Shown: positions 31,303 through 42,783 of the stretch, piece by piece
Position numbering within the stretch: position 1 is the stretch's first letter
Layout of the letters: each line of letters begins with the position of its first letter
Origin: Sacculina carcini
Taxonomy: Eukaryota; Arthropoda; Thecostraca; Sacculinidae
NCBI GenBank assembly: GCA_916048095.2
Contig: OU696570.1
Coordinates: forward strand, 9,973,816-10,037,815
Direction: 5' to 3'
Length of the DNA stretch: 64,000 nt
Translations under genes and position numbers: made by a program
Notes under the pieces: model-generated
Databases searched by the model: none
What the model was told of the DNA's origin: nothing
What the model saw: the letters and a program-made list of their open reading frames with translations, nothing else

Positions 31303-32160
31303 CTGGCTGGGCCTGAAGTGTGCGCACACAATCAGACTCCAACACCAGTAAGTGACAGCTTGCGGCGAGTTAGCAGTTTGTAGGGCGAACCCAACCGGAT
31401 GACGACTCGCCGATCAGCCTGACGCACTGCGCCACCAGTTTAAGATATCCCCTATTCACGATCGGCTAACGAATGACAAACACCTGGGACAACAGCGGTT
31501 ATTCCAGCACAGTTGATTTACAATATCATACACGGACTGCATGATAGCAAATAACAAGATACCTCGAATAAAATGTTTACAGATTTAATTGTGTGGCGAA
31601 AAAATAGCAAAAAAGTAAATACCATAACCCCAACACACCGGAAACTAACAAAACACTCACCATCAGCAGGAGTAATTAAAGACGTATGATTAGACAGATT
31701 GCCTAATCAATGATGCCAATTTTCTAGAAATGAAGATGCCAAGTTTCAAACATTCGGCTTTGCTCAGCCCTTTGAATTATTCGAAGTGGTAGCTTTGACC
31801 GCTGGATTTGTTTATCTTGTAGTTTCTGGATATTATGTGACGTTTATTTGTGAATCATATGCACATTTTCTACTCAGTTTGAATCTTTTCTTGATGCACA
31901 CTCGACAATGAATTTGGTGAGTATGTTAGTGTTGATATTTTGTGTTGATTAATTGTTTGATTTTTGTTTATACTTCCATATTACTGCTGGATCGACCGAT
32001 TTCATTTGTCAGAAATATTCGTTGTCTGGAAATCAGGCCGAATATCTAGTGCTATGGTGTTGGGCTTAATTGTTAATTTAATCACACGTATTCAGTTCTG
32101 ATATGTGTGTGGGCGGGAATGCATGTATGTTTGTGTTTATCTATGTTTTAGTCTAATTAT
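31303..32160. other. Upstream region of DR1
   Basis: About 860 bp of AT-rich sequence that should include the DR1 promoter (read on minus). No TATA box or other element is evident. No gene recognised. Confidence 0.35.
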
Positions 32161-32162
32161 GT

Positions 32163-32625
32163 TCATTGTACTCTGTTATTGTGTTCTTCAATCACTCTTC
32201 AATGTGTTCTTCTCATTGTGTAAATGTGTTCATTGTGTTATTTGAATCGTGTTATATTTATTCATTCATGTGTTCTTTTTATTGTTTCTGTAATAACTGT
32301 TTAGCTTTGTCCGCTTGTACATACTGTTTAGCTGCTGCGCGCCCGTGTATGACAGGCGCTATAACAAATACACTGAACTGAACTGAACTGAACAGTTCAG
32401 CTCAGTGAATTTGTTATAGCGCCTGTCATACACGGGCGTGCAGCAGCTATATAGTGTAAACAATCGGACAAAGCTAAAACAGTTACTCACGGGTACAATA
32501 AAAAGAATGAAGAACACATGAATGAACAAATATTACACAATTTAAGTAACGCAATGAACACATTGAAGAGTGATTGATGATTGATGAACACAATGATGAG
32601 TGAGTGATATGTACTGTGAATAATC
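32163..32625. repeat. Large palindrome of two LINE 3' ends
   Basis: Two arms of about 230 bp (32163-32393 on + and 32396-32625 on -) are inverted copies with only a few bases between them. Shared blocks include GCGCCTGTCATACACGGGCG, GGACAAAGCTAAA, CAATAAAAAGAA and ACACATGAATGAA. At the centre is a run of TGAAC/GTTCA units (32376-32400), which looks like the pentanucleotide tails of two LINEs inserted tail to tail. No coding. Confidence 0.8.
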
Positions 32626-32927
32626 AATCAATCAATCAACGATGTATTTGTTATAGCGCCCGTGGTCACAAGCGCGAAAATGACAAAAACAAGACTACTA
32701 CATACACAAGTACAAAGTGAGAATCAGAAAGAGAATATTCACATAGAGTAGAATAAGAAACCCATGGCAAACAAACATACTTAAACAAGAGAAAAATTAA
32801 TAAAAGAGTGGATATGCACAAGCGACTTCACATGACAAAATCAATAGAAAATAAGAACAATATAAGCATGAGTACAACAATACAATGGAACAACAATAGA
32901 CCCAAACAGCACCACAGACATGTAGAG

Positions 32928-34757
32928 TCAGACCGAGGCATAAGGAGTGAGAGAGTGGGAAACCGTGTCAAAAGAAATAGAGAATATATATTTGCGGAGG
33001 GAAGAAGAAAATTGGCGAAAAGAAGGGGATGAAGTAATAGAGACAGGAAGTGAGTTGTATAGTCGAGGAGCATAGAACGAGAAAGATTTAGCTGACCAAG
33101 GAGATTCATTCAAGGCGCGAGGACAGAACAAAGGAAGTGGAATACGGGACGATTGATTGATGGAAGGATCAAGAAGATCAGCTAAGTAAGCAGGAGATTT
33201 ATAGACACGTAGTAGTTTGTATACAAGACAGCATAGGCGAAAGTGGATACGTGGAATGATGGGGAGCCAGTGAAATTGGAACAGGAAGGAGGAAGTGTGG
33301 CGACAGCGAGTGGGGTGGAGTACGAAACGACAGGATTGATTGATGATGCGCTGAAGGATTTTCAAAGAAGACCGAGGTAAGTTGAGGTGGAGTGAGCTGC
33401 AGTAGTCAAGACGGGAAAAAATAAGAGAATGAACAAATTTGATAGCCGAAGGTTGGTCCAAACAAGAGCGGATAGGGTAAAGAGAACGCAGAATAAGGTA
33501 GCAGGTTTGAGCAGTGGAAATGACGTTATTGGTAAAAGAAAGATTGGAATCAAAAATAGTGCCGAGGTTACGTACAGTAGTGGAGAGAGGCAGAGGAAGT
33601 AAAGGAGGAGTGACACGAGGAGGGTGAAGAATTAAGAACTCAGATTTAGAAGTATTGAGAAGGAGGCGTCGAGATGAGGTCCATAGGGTAATATCACGTA
33701 GGATATTGGAAAGAAGAGAAGGATGAGAGAAAGGACAGGGGATACATAGTTGGATGTCGTCGGCATAGATATGGTAAGCAACACTGTGGCTCCGTAGAAC
33801 TGGACAGAGAGAGGACATATAGAGGGTAAAAAGTAAAGGACCTAAGATGGAGCCCTGAGGAACTCCAGACAATAGAGAAGCAGAACTAGAAGTTGAGGAA
33901 TTGAAATTTATGGCAAAGGTCCGGTTGGATAAGTGAGAGCAGAGAAGTGATAGGGCAGATGAAGATAAGCCAATGTGGGAAAGATCATGAGTAAGAATAG
34001 TGTGGTCAACTAGGTCAAATGCAGAAGACAAATCAAGGAGTACAAGAAGAACAGACTGTTTAAAAGAGAAATACGATAAGATGTTTTGAGAGAGGGATAT
34101 GAGGACAGTTTCAGTTGAGTGAAAAGGACGGAAACCAGATTGGAAAGTATCAAGTGCACGACAAATAAAAGGAGATAGTTGAGAAAAGATGGCAGATTCC
34201 AGAAGCTTGGAAGAGAAACTCAAGAGTGATATAGGGCGGTAGCTTTTACAATCAGAGGGATCAAGAGAGGTTTTTTTTAGGACAGGATAGATAATGGCAT
34301 GCTTGTCAGAGAGAAATTTACCGTGGAGAAATGAAGAATTAATTAGATGAAGAAAATACGGGACCAGTGACATAATAGAAGAGGAAATGGCAAGGAAATT
34401 TATTGGATCGGCCGGTGAGAAAGAGATTTTTAACTTGGAGATTAGAAAAAGAACACCAGGGAGGTCAATCTGACAGAAAGAGGGGAAATCATCAACAGAG
34501 GAAGTATGAGTCAGAAGAATATTGGAGTGGTTAATTTTAGCTTGTGCAGATATAACCTTATCAGTAAAGTAGGATGATAGATCGGAGGCTGATAGTGAAG
34601 AAACAGGATGAGAACGGTTGCCAGTGAGTTTGTTGAGAGTCACCCAGAGGGCCTTCGGAGAACGGGAAAGGGAGGAAAGACGAGAAGTGTAAAAAGATCG
34701 CTTAGCTGAAGAAAGAGCAGTAATGTACAGAGAGCGAGAAGTGGAAAACGCCAACAA
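32928..34757 (-). CDS. LINE reverse transcriptase, intact 609-codon frame
   Basis: The RT part of ORF2 of a CR1/L2-type LINE. Motifs in order: SYRPISLLSFSSKLLE, TFQSGFRPFHST, VLLVLLDLSSAFDLVDH (catalytic Asp), LLSGVPQGSILGPLLF, YADDIQLCIP (catalytic Asp pair), VRNLGTIFDSNLSF, then the C-terminal domain (FHWLPIIPRIHFRL and ALNESPWSAKSFSFYAPRLW-like end). The frame enters from the endonuclease side with no own start, so the ATG at 34757 is arbitrary. Catalytic motifs are intact. Confidence 0.92.
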   Translation of the reverse strand: MLAFSTSRSLYITALSSAKRSFYTSRLSSLSRSPKALWVTLNKLTGNRSHPVSSLSASDLSSYFTDKVISAQAKINHSNILLTHTSSVDDFPSFCQIDLPGVLFLISKLKISFSPADPINFLAISSSIMSLVPYFLHLINSSFLHGKFLSDKHAIIYPVLKKTSLDPSDCKSYRPISLLSFSSKLLESAIFSQLSPFICRALDTFQSGFRPFHSTETVLISLSQNILSYFSFKQSVLLVLLDLSSAFDLVDHTILTHDLSHIGLSSSALSLLCSHLSNRTFAINFNSSTSSSASLLSGVPQGSILGPLLFTLYMSSLCPVLRSHSVAYHIYADDIQLCIPCPFSHPSLLSNILRDITLWTSSRRLLLNTSKSEFLILHPPRVTPPLLPLPLSTTVRNLGTIFDSNLSFTNNVISTAQTCYLILRSLYPIRSCLDQPSAIKFVHSLIFSRLDYCSSLHLNLPRSSLKILQRIINQSCRFVLHPTRCRHTSSFLFQFHWLPIIPRIHFRLCCLVYKLLRVYKSPAYLADLLDPSINQSSRIPLPLFCPRALNESPWSAKSFSFYAPRLYNSLPVSITSSPSFRQFSSSLRKYIFSISFDTVSHSLTPYASV

Positions 34758-34759
34758 AT

Positions 34760-35800
34760 CAGTGGACAGGAGAGAGCGTTTCCAGGCTCGTTCTAAGGAG
34801 CGTAGATATTTTTTTAGCTCGAGAAGATGAGAGTTTATCCACGGAGGAGCTGACCTGTGTTTATGAGGACGAGCAACTAAAGGGAAAATATTATCATTGA
34901 TGGAACATAGAACCGAAGACAGAAAAGTATGAATTTCATCAGGGCTGAGAGAGTAAAGAATGTGAAGAGGAAAGAGTGAACTGAGTAAACCATGAAAGTG
35001 AATTGGATCGAATTTTTTATAGTCACGGTAGAAAGAATTAGATAGAGAATTAGATAGGGCAAGGGTCCGAGAGTGATCAGGAAATGAAAGTGGAAGGGAA
35101 CTCAGTAAAAGGCTATGATCCGAGAGTGAGGGGTCAGGAGGGAGAACAAGTACATCAGATGGAGGACAGTCGGAGGATAGAATAGGAATAGGGAAAATAA
35201 TAAGGTCAAGGGTGTGTCCAGATATATGAGTAGGTGAGGAAACCGGAGAAAGAAGGGCATGAGAGTTGATAAGAGAAATAAAATTGGTGGCAAGATGTGG
35301 TAAGTCGACCCAGTAGTTGAAGTCGCCTACAATTATAAATCTACTAGAAAAGGAAGAGACAATTAAGTCAAGGAGTGCTGAAAATTCAGAGAAAAAGGAA
35401 GACGAGATTTGACGATTTGATTATGATTGATGATTATGACGATAGACGATCAACAAGCAGAATTCACGAAAAGAGGGAAGAGAAAGAGATAGAGCAAGAT
35501 ATTCAAAAGAGGAATATGGAGGGAAGGGAGAAATAACAGAAATAGGAAGGGATTTATGAAACAAGCAACCCACTCCACCACCAGAAGATTTAGAGTTAGT
35601 TCTAGCCTTATGGGAGAACGAATAATCAGGAAGGATGTTGGAGGCAAAAGAAGGAACGTCAGACTCGAGGAGCCATGTCTCGACTATGCAAAGGATGGAG
35701 AGAGAGTAGTGGGAGCAAATATGTGAAATATGAGAAGTCTTGTTGCGACAGGAACGAATATTAATGAAGCCAATGGGGATATGAGGGAGGACCGGTGGTA
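34760..35800 (-). pseudogene. LINE endonuclease, broken
   Basis: Pieces in different frames show an APE-type endonuclease: VETWLLESDVPSF (catalytic Glu), SSGGGVGCLF, LLIVYRHNH, IVGDFNYWVDLP (catalytic Asp-Asn) and DHSLLLSSLPL. Several frameshifts and a stop break it. It joins the RT frame at 34757. Confidence 0.75.
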
Positions 35801-35942
35801 GTCATGTGCAGGAATTAGGACTAGACGTATAACTAGACGTAGCAGTGCGCTGCTGAAGAGAGCCACGAACGGCAAGAAAAGATGGACAAGATGAGCAGAA
35901 CGAAGAGTGAGAATGAGGACGGCCCGTGGACGCACAGTTATG

Positions 35943-36879
35943 TCACTTTTCAGGTGCCAATCGGTCACAGACATTTGACCGGTGAGGGCCAGCACAGTGA
36001 CCGCACACGACTTCGCGCGAACAGTGGTCATCCCTGTGTCCAAGGCCAGCGCATCTGCCACAGTGGACCACCCAAAATCTGTCGTAAACCGGGCAGGAGC
36101 ATAGATCGATAAACAACCGGTCACCAGCTCTCCTCAACAGAGCTCGTACATCAGGTGAAACAGCAAGAACGGCGTGAATGGCATTGTTTTTGGGCCGAGT
36201 GTAAAAAAGAAGGCGAAGTTCAGTCTCAGGAACAGAAGAGAGAATAGAGTTTTTTTTGACGGAGCAGTGTGGTAAAACGATCAGCCGATATATCGTGTGG
36301 GATATTCGCCATGGTGATTTTGGGCCCAATGGGCGCCGCAGTTGGTAAGACGACGTCGACATCCGGCAGGGACGAGCGCACGCGGTCAGCCACATGCTCG
36401 GCAGCTGCAGTTGAATGACAGCGCAGTACAAAGCTTCCATTAGCCGCAGGACGACAAGAGGACACAGGGACATCCTGCAGTGCCGGGGAAAGCCTGGAGG
36501 CCGTGATGGGCTCACTACCACGCGACTTCAACACCACAGCATGTGTCGGGCGACGGTGGGCCGGCTCAGGTGAGGGCACGGGAGCAGGTGCTGGACATAC
36601 ATTGCGCGATCCAAGCGCAGCAACCGAAGCCTCAACAGATTCAAGCCTAGAACCAACAGCAACAAGATTCTCGGCAAGCTGCAGCGCGAGCTTAGCGCGG
36701 CCCAGACAAGGCGAACAAATCCAGTTAACAACCTTGATTTGGTCAGAGCGGATGCCTATCAGTGACGCGCATCTGATGTGAGCCCACGATGAACACAAGC
36801 AGCAGCCAATCCACTTGGATTGCTCCCCCGTCGTCAATTTGCAGTAGCAGCAGGACTCGGATGGGGTCCCAGATGACAT
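35943..36879 (-). pseudogene. LINE ORF1 with PHD-type finger, frameshifted
   Basis: The first frame (36879-36226) opens with a PHD-like zinc finger: CCYCKLTTGE, WIGCCLCSSWAHIRCASLIG, VNWICSPCL. A short coiled segment follows, then an RRM-like region (ADRVRSSLPDVDVVLPT). After a frameshift near 36240 the second frame adds zinc knuckles (HCGRCAGLGHRDDHC and VCGHCAGPHRSNVC) and stops at 35943. PHD fingers are known in CR1-like ORF1 proteins. Confidence 0.85.
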
Positions 36880-37200
36880 CCTCGTGATAAATGTGTCCGT
36901 AAAACAATAGCAAATCGACGTAAATCACTCGGAAAACGTCAACGACAGAACAAACCAACGATGAACAAACCAACAACCAACGAATCAACCAGAACAAACC
37001 AACAGCAACAAAAGAGCAATTTCCAGTCGGCAAAACAACACCAACACCAACAAAATACAAAAGCAAAAGATCACAATACTCACCCGGCGACCAGGATAAC
37101 AAACAACAAAGGAAAAATTTGAAGAGCCCGCCAGAAGACAACCATACGCCACGAGTGTCGCCAGGCAAGTGAACACAATACAATAAATATAATTAGACTA

Positions 37201-37617
37201 AAACATAGATAAACACAATTTGCATACCGCCAAAAACTCAGCACGACTGACGCTCTGCTTACTATCACGCACGAGCTCCAGCTAGTGCTAGACAAAGGCA
37301 GTGAAGCCTGGATTGTGCTGTTGGATTTCTCGGCAGCATTTTACCGTGTGAGTCACCAGGGCTTTTTGCAAAAACTGAGAAACATTGGAGTCAGCGGCCG
37401 CTTGCTGAGTGTTTTGCATCAATTTCTCTCCAATCGCGTAAAACGTGCTGCCATCGATGGAGCATACAGTCGCTGGTAGAGCATTGTCTCCGGTGTCCCG
37501 CAGGGAAGTGTGTTGGGTCCTATTTTGTTCAACATTTACACCGCTGACCTGTACACAACCACACGATACCCTGTATGTGGATATGCTGATGATATCACCT
37601 TGATGGCTGTAATTTAA
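37201..37617 (+). pseudogene. LINE RT fragment on the + strand
   Basis: A partial RT in opposite orientation to its neighbours: WIVLLDFSAAFYRVSHQGFL (catalytic Asp), a stop after [20 protein letters not shown] and GYADDITLM (catalytic pair). Truncated on both sides. Probably a separate LINE insertion between the two PHD-type LINEs. Confidence 0.8.
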
Positions 37618-37729
37618 TCTCCTTCGGACCAGACTGAAGGCGGTACATCAGAAGAAATAACTGGAGAAGGGAAAAGGACTAGATCAAGGGAATGACTCGA
37701 TGTGTGAGTGGGAGAAGAAACAGGGGAGA

Positions 37730-38185
37730 CTAGACCATGAGAATCAAGAATGTATATGAAAGTCGATGCGTAGGAGGAGCGATAAGGACAGTCGACCCAA
37801 AATTTAAAGTCACCAAGAACGATGAAACGACTGGAGAAAGAAAAATTATAGCGTCAAGGAGCGAGGAGAATTCAGAGAAGAAAAGAGGAGTAGACCGGGG
37901 GTGATTATGCCGGTAGATAACGAGAATACTGAATTTATGAGAGGAGCGACTGGATGACATACAGAGTGGAAGAAATTCGAAAGAAGGAGGAGGAATGGGA
38001 TCATATAAGAGAGATATTGGAAGAGATTTGGAGAAGATGCAGCCCCCTCCACCTCCAGAGAATTTAGAATCAGAGCGGGATTTGTGAAGAAAAGAAAAGT
38101 TAGAAGGAAGGTTAGCCATGAAAGATGGAATATCAGACTCAAAGAGCCAGGTTTCGGCTAGGCAGAGTATTGAAAGGACATGCAA
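37730..38185 (-). pseudogene. LINE endonuclease N-terminal part
   Basis: Reads LAETWLFESDIPSFMANL (catalytic Glu), KFSGGGGGCIFSKS and ILVIYRHNHPRSTPLF. The GDFN-equivalent motif is altered (LVTLNFGSTV) by frameshift. Truncated before RT. Confidence 0.75.
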
Positions 38186-38470
38186 GCAGAGACGGTGGCT
38201 AAGGTATGTGAATTTGTTTCGACAAGATCTTATGTTAAGGAAACCGAGAGAAAGGAGAGAATAAGAGGATGAAGAAGCAGCAGGTTAAAGGTCAGGTGAG
38301 AGGGAGTTGGAAGAACGGTGAAAGGAAGGCGAGGGGGCAGAGGAACAGGACGACGGTGCGGATGGAAGGAAATGTAGTCAGGCGGACGATTGAAGCGAGG
38401 ACGATGAAGAAGGAAGAGAGGAAGGTGGAGAGGAGGATGCCGCAGTCGAGGGATGGAGCAGGAGGTCATC

Positions 38471-39499
38471 CTAAGTGACAGTGCGAAAACGAATATATTC
38501 GCGAACAGAGACAAACGAAGGACACGACGAGAGAAAGGATGAGTGCGAGTGGGGGCGAGAAGAGACTGCGCAGTTTTTGCACTTCGGCGGTGCTGTGAGG
38601 TCGCAGTTGACAGAGCGATGAGAACCAGCGCAATAGCCGCAAATTTCCGCACGCGAACATTTAGCCTCGTTGTGGCCTATTCCAGCACAGCGGGCACACC
38701 GGGCCGCCCAAAAGCGATCATACACGCGACACGAACACAACTCAACGAACAGTCTGTCACCCACAGACTTAATGACTATGCGAGCCGACGGAGTCACCGA
38801 CAGAACCGCATGTTGGGAGTTATGCCTGACGCCAGTGAAGAAAAGGAGACGCAAATCACTATCAGGTATCCCCGCAAGGGCAGTGTTTTTACGATGAATG
38901 TGATCGGCACACGTAGATGGTTCCAAACCCAGAGGGATGTTCGCTACCTTAACCTTGGAACGAAGTGTCGCAACCCTGGGCAGATGAGCGTCGACCTGCG
39001 GAATGGCCTCGCGTACGCAGTGAAGGGCACGCATCACATCGCTAGACGAGGAGCAACGAAGGACGAAGCCACCATTGGCCGCACGCCGGGACGACTTGAT
39101 AGCAATATCGCACAGAGCAGAGGCAACCTTGCACGGACAAACCGGCGATTTATCGCGGGATTTTAGTACCACGGTGTGAGTGGATTTCGCTGTTTGATTT
39201 TCTGTCGCTGGCAGTGCAGCTGGCCGAATCGAGTGAATCGAGTTGAGTGTCGACTCCACTCCCGCAAGACGGTCTCGGATATTCGACACGCTGTCCGAAA
39301 GGCTAAAGGCGAATTTAGCCTTTGTCAGGCATGGCGAGCAGACCCAATTAACACGTTCAATTATCTCAGCCCGGATGCCCACAAGGGATGCGCATTTTAT
39401 GTGGGCCCAGCCGTCGCAAAGGGAACAACCAATCCACTTTAAGGAGTCGCCACTAGAGGACTTGCAGACGTAGCACTTGTCCAAAGTTTCCTCCGACAT
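38471..39499 (-). CDS. LINE ORF1 with PHD-type finger, intact
   Basis: 342 codons, open from ATG 39499. N-terminal PHD-like finger (CYVCKSSSGDSLKWIGCSLC, HIKCASLVG, VNWVCSPCL, residues about 9-60), a short coiled coil (SDSVSNIRDRLAGVESTLNS), an RRM-like region (VVLKSRDKSPVC to VAN), then zinc knuckles (CARCAGIGHNEAKC, CGYCAGSHRSVNC, CKNC). The role is to bind LINE RNA and assist reverse transcription. The intact frame next to a dead ORF2 suggests recent decay. Confidence 0.88.
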   Translation of the reverse strand: MSEETLDKCYVCKSSSGDSLKWIGCSLCDGWAHIKCASLVGIRAEIIERVNWVCSPCLTKAKFAFSLSDSVSNIRDRLAGVESTLNSIHSIRPAALPATENQTAKSTHTVVLKSRDKSPVCPCKVASALCDIAIKSSRRAANGGFVLRCSSSSDVMRALHCVREAIPQVDAHLPRVATLRSKVKVANIPLGLEPSTCADHIHRKNTALAGIPDSDLRLLFFTGVRHNSQHAVLSVTPSARIVIKSVGDRLFVELCSCRVYDRFWAARCARCAGIGHNEAKCSRAEICGYCAGSHRSVNCDLTAPPKCKNCAVSSRPHSHSSFLSSCPSFVSVREYIRFRTVT

Positions 39500-39530
39500 G
39501 GTATTACAGGAACCAGCGAGTCAATCAGAA

Positions 39531-39930
39531 CCAAACGCCACTCTAATTTTGGCACTAAAATTTTCCGCAAGCGAAGCAGAACAAACGGCCACCAAAAAAA
39601 CCAATGGTATTGGTTATTTATCGGTAGATTGGTGTTAAACTATTGTGCTCGAGGTTCGTGGTTCGAAAGTTTAGCCAGGATTTGCTCGTCAATATCTTCG
39701 TTTTAATCTACCGGTAGTTTTCGCTGTAGATGGGCGCGCATCAGGACGTGCCGCATTGATGTACGTATCAATACCCCAATATTGTATAGATCAATAACCC
39801 CAGTGTGATTGGATCATGTCTCCTACCGGAAGTCGCTTCTGCAGGCATTTTACATTCTTGCTCATAACCGTTATATAGTCAATATGATATCCATATAATA
39901 GCATGCCTAGAGAGTAGCCTTAGATTAGAG
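39531..39930. other. Spacer between LINE and hAT element
   Basis: About 400 bp. Contains a short inverted motif around CCAATGGTATTGG (39600) and otherwise no recognised feature. It ends with the target duplication GATTAGAG (39923-39930) of the next element. Confidence 0.5.
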
Positions 39931-40173
39931 CAGCGATTCTTAACCTTTTTCTACCTCAGCACCCCTATAGTGAGGTGTAGGCAGTCCAGCACCCCCTAAC
40001 TTTAACTAACATCGTGTTACTAAAATGATAAAATAAAGTGAACTGAAGTACTGAATGATCCTTTATTTTGTACATTCTCCAAAACAAAAACATTAAGGAT
40101 GCCAGTCCTATTGGTAAAAACAATAAGAAACCCGAAAGAAATTAAAGAACTCAAACACAATCAAACACACTCA

Positions 40174-41946
40174 TCAATGCGATTTTTGCTGCTGCTTGTG
40201 TGACACTAGTTTCTCTAATCGAGGCTTTGTGTTGGCCAGAGCCACCCTCATATCGTGGAGCAGCCCACCTTGAAGGCGGTTCCGTACAGTTGTTTTCACC
40301 AGGAGCATGGTAGAGAATGCCTTCTCACACAAGTAGGTAATTGGAAATGGAATGATCTGCTCCAGCGCTGCCTTCGCCAGTTCAGGGTAGATTACCAACT
40401 GATCACACCAAAAACCAGACAGTGGTAATGTACGGAATTTTGTCTGACAAGTCTGGTTCACCTGCAGATCAATAAGCTCTTCCTTCAGGTTGTCAGTATC
40501 ACTCATGTCTGCCAGGAAGGGCTGCTGAATCCATTTTGGAAATGTTTGATCCCTGGGAAAGTACTTTGCCATGGTGGTCTCAAGGTGCGAGAGGTGAGCA
40601 ACAACATTTTCTTCAAGCATGGGGCTGATTCTGGATGTCTTATCTCCAAATTTCTCTTCAAGGATAGGAAAGCTTCCCACACTCCCTCCCTGGATTCGAC
40701 GCTTCCAAAGTGAGAGCTTCCTCTTGAAGGCTTCTACCTTCTCTGCACAAAGAATATTACTAGCAAACAGGCCTTGCATGGAAAAGTTGAGGTCATTTAA
40801 ATGGCTGAAAATATCTGCCAGATAAGAGAGAGAATGGATAAACGTTTCATTCTCGAATTTCTCAGCAAAGTTACTCTGATACTCTCGGAGAAATGTTGCA
40901 ATCTCATTATTTAGCTCTGCAATACGAGTCAGCATTTTTCCACGGGAGAGCCACCGCACTTTTTGGCGGAAGAGAAGAACTTGGTGTTCCTCACTAAATA
41001 ACTTGAACACTCTGTGGTTTAAAGGACGACTCCGGATGAAATTCACAACTTGAAAGCAGGTAGACAGAACTTCTTTGATGAGGTGAGATGAGGTGAGGTG
41101 GCAATGTCTTTGCCGCCAAAGCATGGCGATGGAGAACACAGTGATTCACGATGATATCTGGTACCTTCTCCTTTAACAGAGCAGCCAAGCCAGACCTATA
41201 CCCCATCATGGCTGGGGCGCCATCTGTGCAGACCGAGCCTACCTTCTCCCACTTGATCTGATGCTTCTAAAAGAACTCTTCCACGAGTCGGAATATATCT
41301 GCTGCTTTCGTCGTCGTTGGTAAAGCCTCTCAGAAGAGGAATTCATCTTTAATTTCACCATCCTTGATGTACCTGGTATACACAATCTGCTGACTCATGT
41401 AGGAAACCTCAGTGGATTCATCCAACTGCAGACTAATGCGGACGGGACTGTCCTTAATCTCCTGAACAGTCTAGTCCAAGATGTCACAACTCATCTCTGC
41501 AACTCTCCCTGCGATGACATCATTTGACAGAGGCACGTCCTTCATCTTCTTGGCTGCCTCTGTTCCCAGGGCCAGTTCTACCATCCGAATGGCGCATGGC
41601 TTAATCAGGTTTTCCGGAGCCGAATGCGAAGCTTTCATCCTGATACACTGGTATGCCACCTCATAGGAAGCTTGTAGAAGTGATTTCTGCACTGGCTTGA
41701 AAATAAGTCGGGGTAGGGTCTGGTCATATCTAGCTCTCTTAGCCTGGAGAGCCTCGAGGGTCTGTTTATGTTCTGAAGCTGGATGCTTCGCCTGGTGTTC
41801 TCGGAGTCTAGCAGGTTTCAAATTGGAGTTGCACATAATGAAATGGCAGGTCATGCATTGTGCCCGATCTGGTCGTCCATGATCGTCCAAGAGTGCAGTG
41901 AAGCCGTACGTGACATACTCATCATCCATTTGCGTGTCTTCGGCAT
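40174..41946 (-). pseudogene. hAT transposase, ZBED5/Buster type
   Basis: Opens MPKTRKW near 41946, with a frameshift into DDEYVTYGFTALLDD. BED finger: CMTCHFIMCNSNLKPARLRE then HQAKH. Catalytic region: LQLDESTEVSYMSQQIV, VCTDGAPAMMGYRSGL, HCVLHRHALAAKTLP, QKVRWLSRGKMLTRI. C-terminal: VNQTCQTKFRTLPLSGFW and ITYLCEKAFSTMLLVKT. Stops or frameshifts occur near 41470, 41330 and 41105. Length and order match ZBED5-like transposases. Dead copy. Confidence 0.88.
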
Positions 41947-42328
41947 TGCAAAATCACACGAACCTGTGGATAAAATAAAGACTGATAGAAAAAACACCAG
42001 TACATGGCAGTGTCTATATGCGTGTGCAGGGGCACAGAAAAATAAACACAGGAAAGACACAGCAACTTACAAAGGCGACGGAGAATTAGCAGGGAACCAC
42101 ACTCTGGCCAGACAACGTGCCTCTCCCCTCTGTTCCCTGTGACTCACTGCTGCGCGGCGCCCACTGCCTTCTGGCTGTTGCAAAATCATGAACACGGCCC
42201 TGTATGAGACGTGTCCGTTCGCTTCTCGTTTTCTCTCTCACACCCATAATGCACAATCACAATTTCACACACAGACATACAGGCTAAGATGCGTTAACAC
42301 AGTTGAAAATCAGGTTGAATTTATGTTC

Positions 42329-42767
42329 TGTAATTGCATGGACATGTGTGTGTATGTGTGTGTGTGTGTGTGCTTGTGTGAGTCGTGTGTTGTCGTATAT
42401 TGTGAGTTATCCACATGTGTGTATGTATGTGCGTATTTGCTGACCTGTTCTGCGGAGTGTTTGATTAGCATGTGTGTGTGTGTATGCGCGCGTATGTATG
42501 TGTGTATGTGTGTGCGACTGCGTGTGTGTTTGTACAATATGCTGAGAGGAGTTCGGTGCGGCGGCACTGAAGTAGCCGGAAGTCTGGTTGGAGAAGGGTG
42601 GCAGTGCTAATGTGAGTGTATCGCGGGGTTGTTGTGTTGCTGGTGGTGTTAGGTGTGGCTGGCGCAGGAGATGGAGAGTTGAATTGGTGTGGTGTTGTGG
42701 CGTTTATTTCCCTTGTGTTTTTAGTCTAGAATTATACGTTCCCAATTTGTGTTTTTTTACAACCACA
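42329..42767 (+). repeat. 5' LTR of short gypsy-type element
   Basis: 439 bp. Rich in TGTGTG runs near its start (42343-42372 and 42470-42520), which vary between the two LTR copies, while the rest is nearly identical. Confidence 0.9.
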
Positions 42768-42783
42768 AGCTATTTCGGCAGTT

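Larger units (their letters stand above)
32641..37200 (-). mobile_element. CR1/L2-type LINE, nearly full length
   Basis: On minus: a 5' region rich in CAAC repeats (36880-37200), a PHD-finger ORF1 (36879-35943, frameshifted), the ORF2 endonuclease (about 35800-34760, broken) and a long intact RT frame (34757-32928). The 3' end is near 32641 with a GATT/TTGA-type tail (32610-32640). The motif TATTTGTTATAGCGCC at its 3' end is shared with both arms of the neighbouring palindrome, so three related 3' ends lie together. Confidence 0.88.
37618..39530 (-). mobile_element. Second CR1/L2-type LINE, 3'-truncated
   Basis: On minus: ORF1 (39499-38471, intact), then the N-terminal endonuclease part of ORF2 (about 38185-37618), which is cut where the + strand RT fragment begins. 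Related to, but clearly diverged from, the 32641-37200 element. The RT is missing. Confidence 0.85.

Noticed and set aside
31909..31917. Possible tiny first exon on + (ATGAATTTG followed by GTGAGT)
   Set aside because: It would be a three-residue exon with no downstream partner found; a chance ATG plus donor-like site.
36503..36781. Plus-strand frames over the PHD-type ORF1 regions (also 38543-39166)
   Set aside because: They are antisense shadows of the zinc-finger ORF1 frames.
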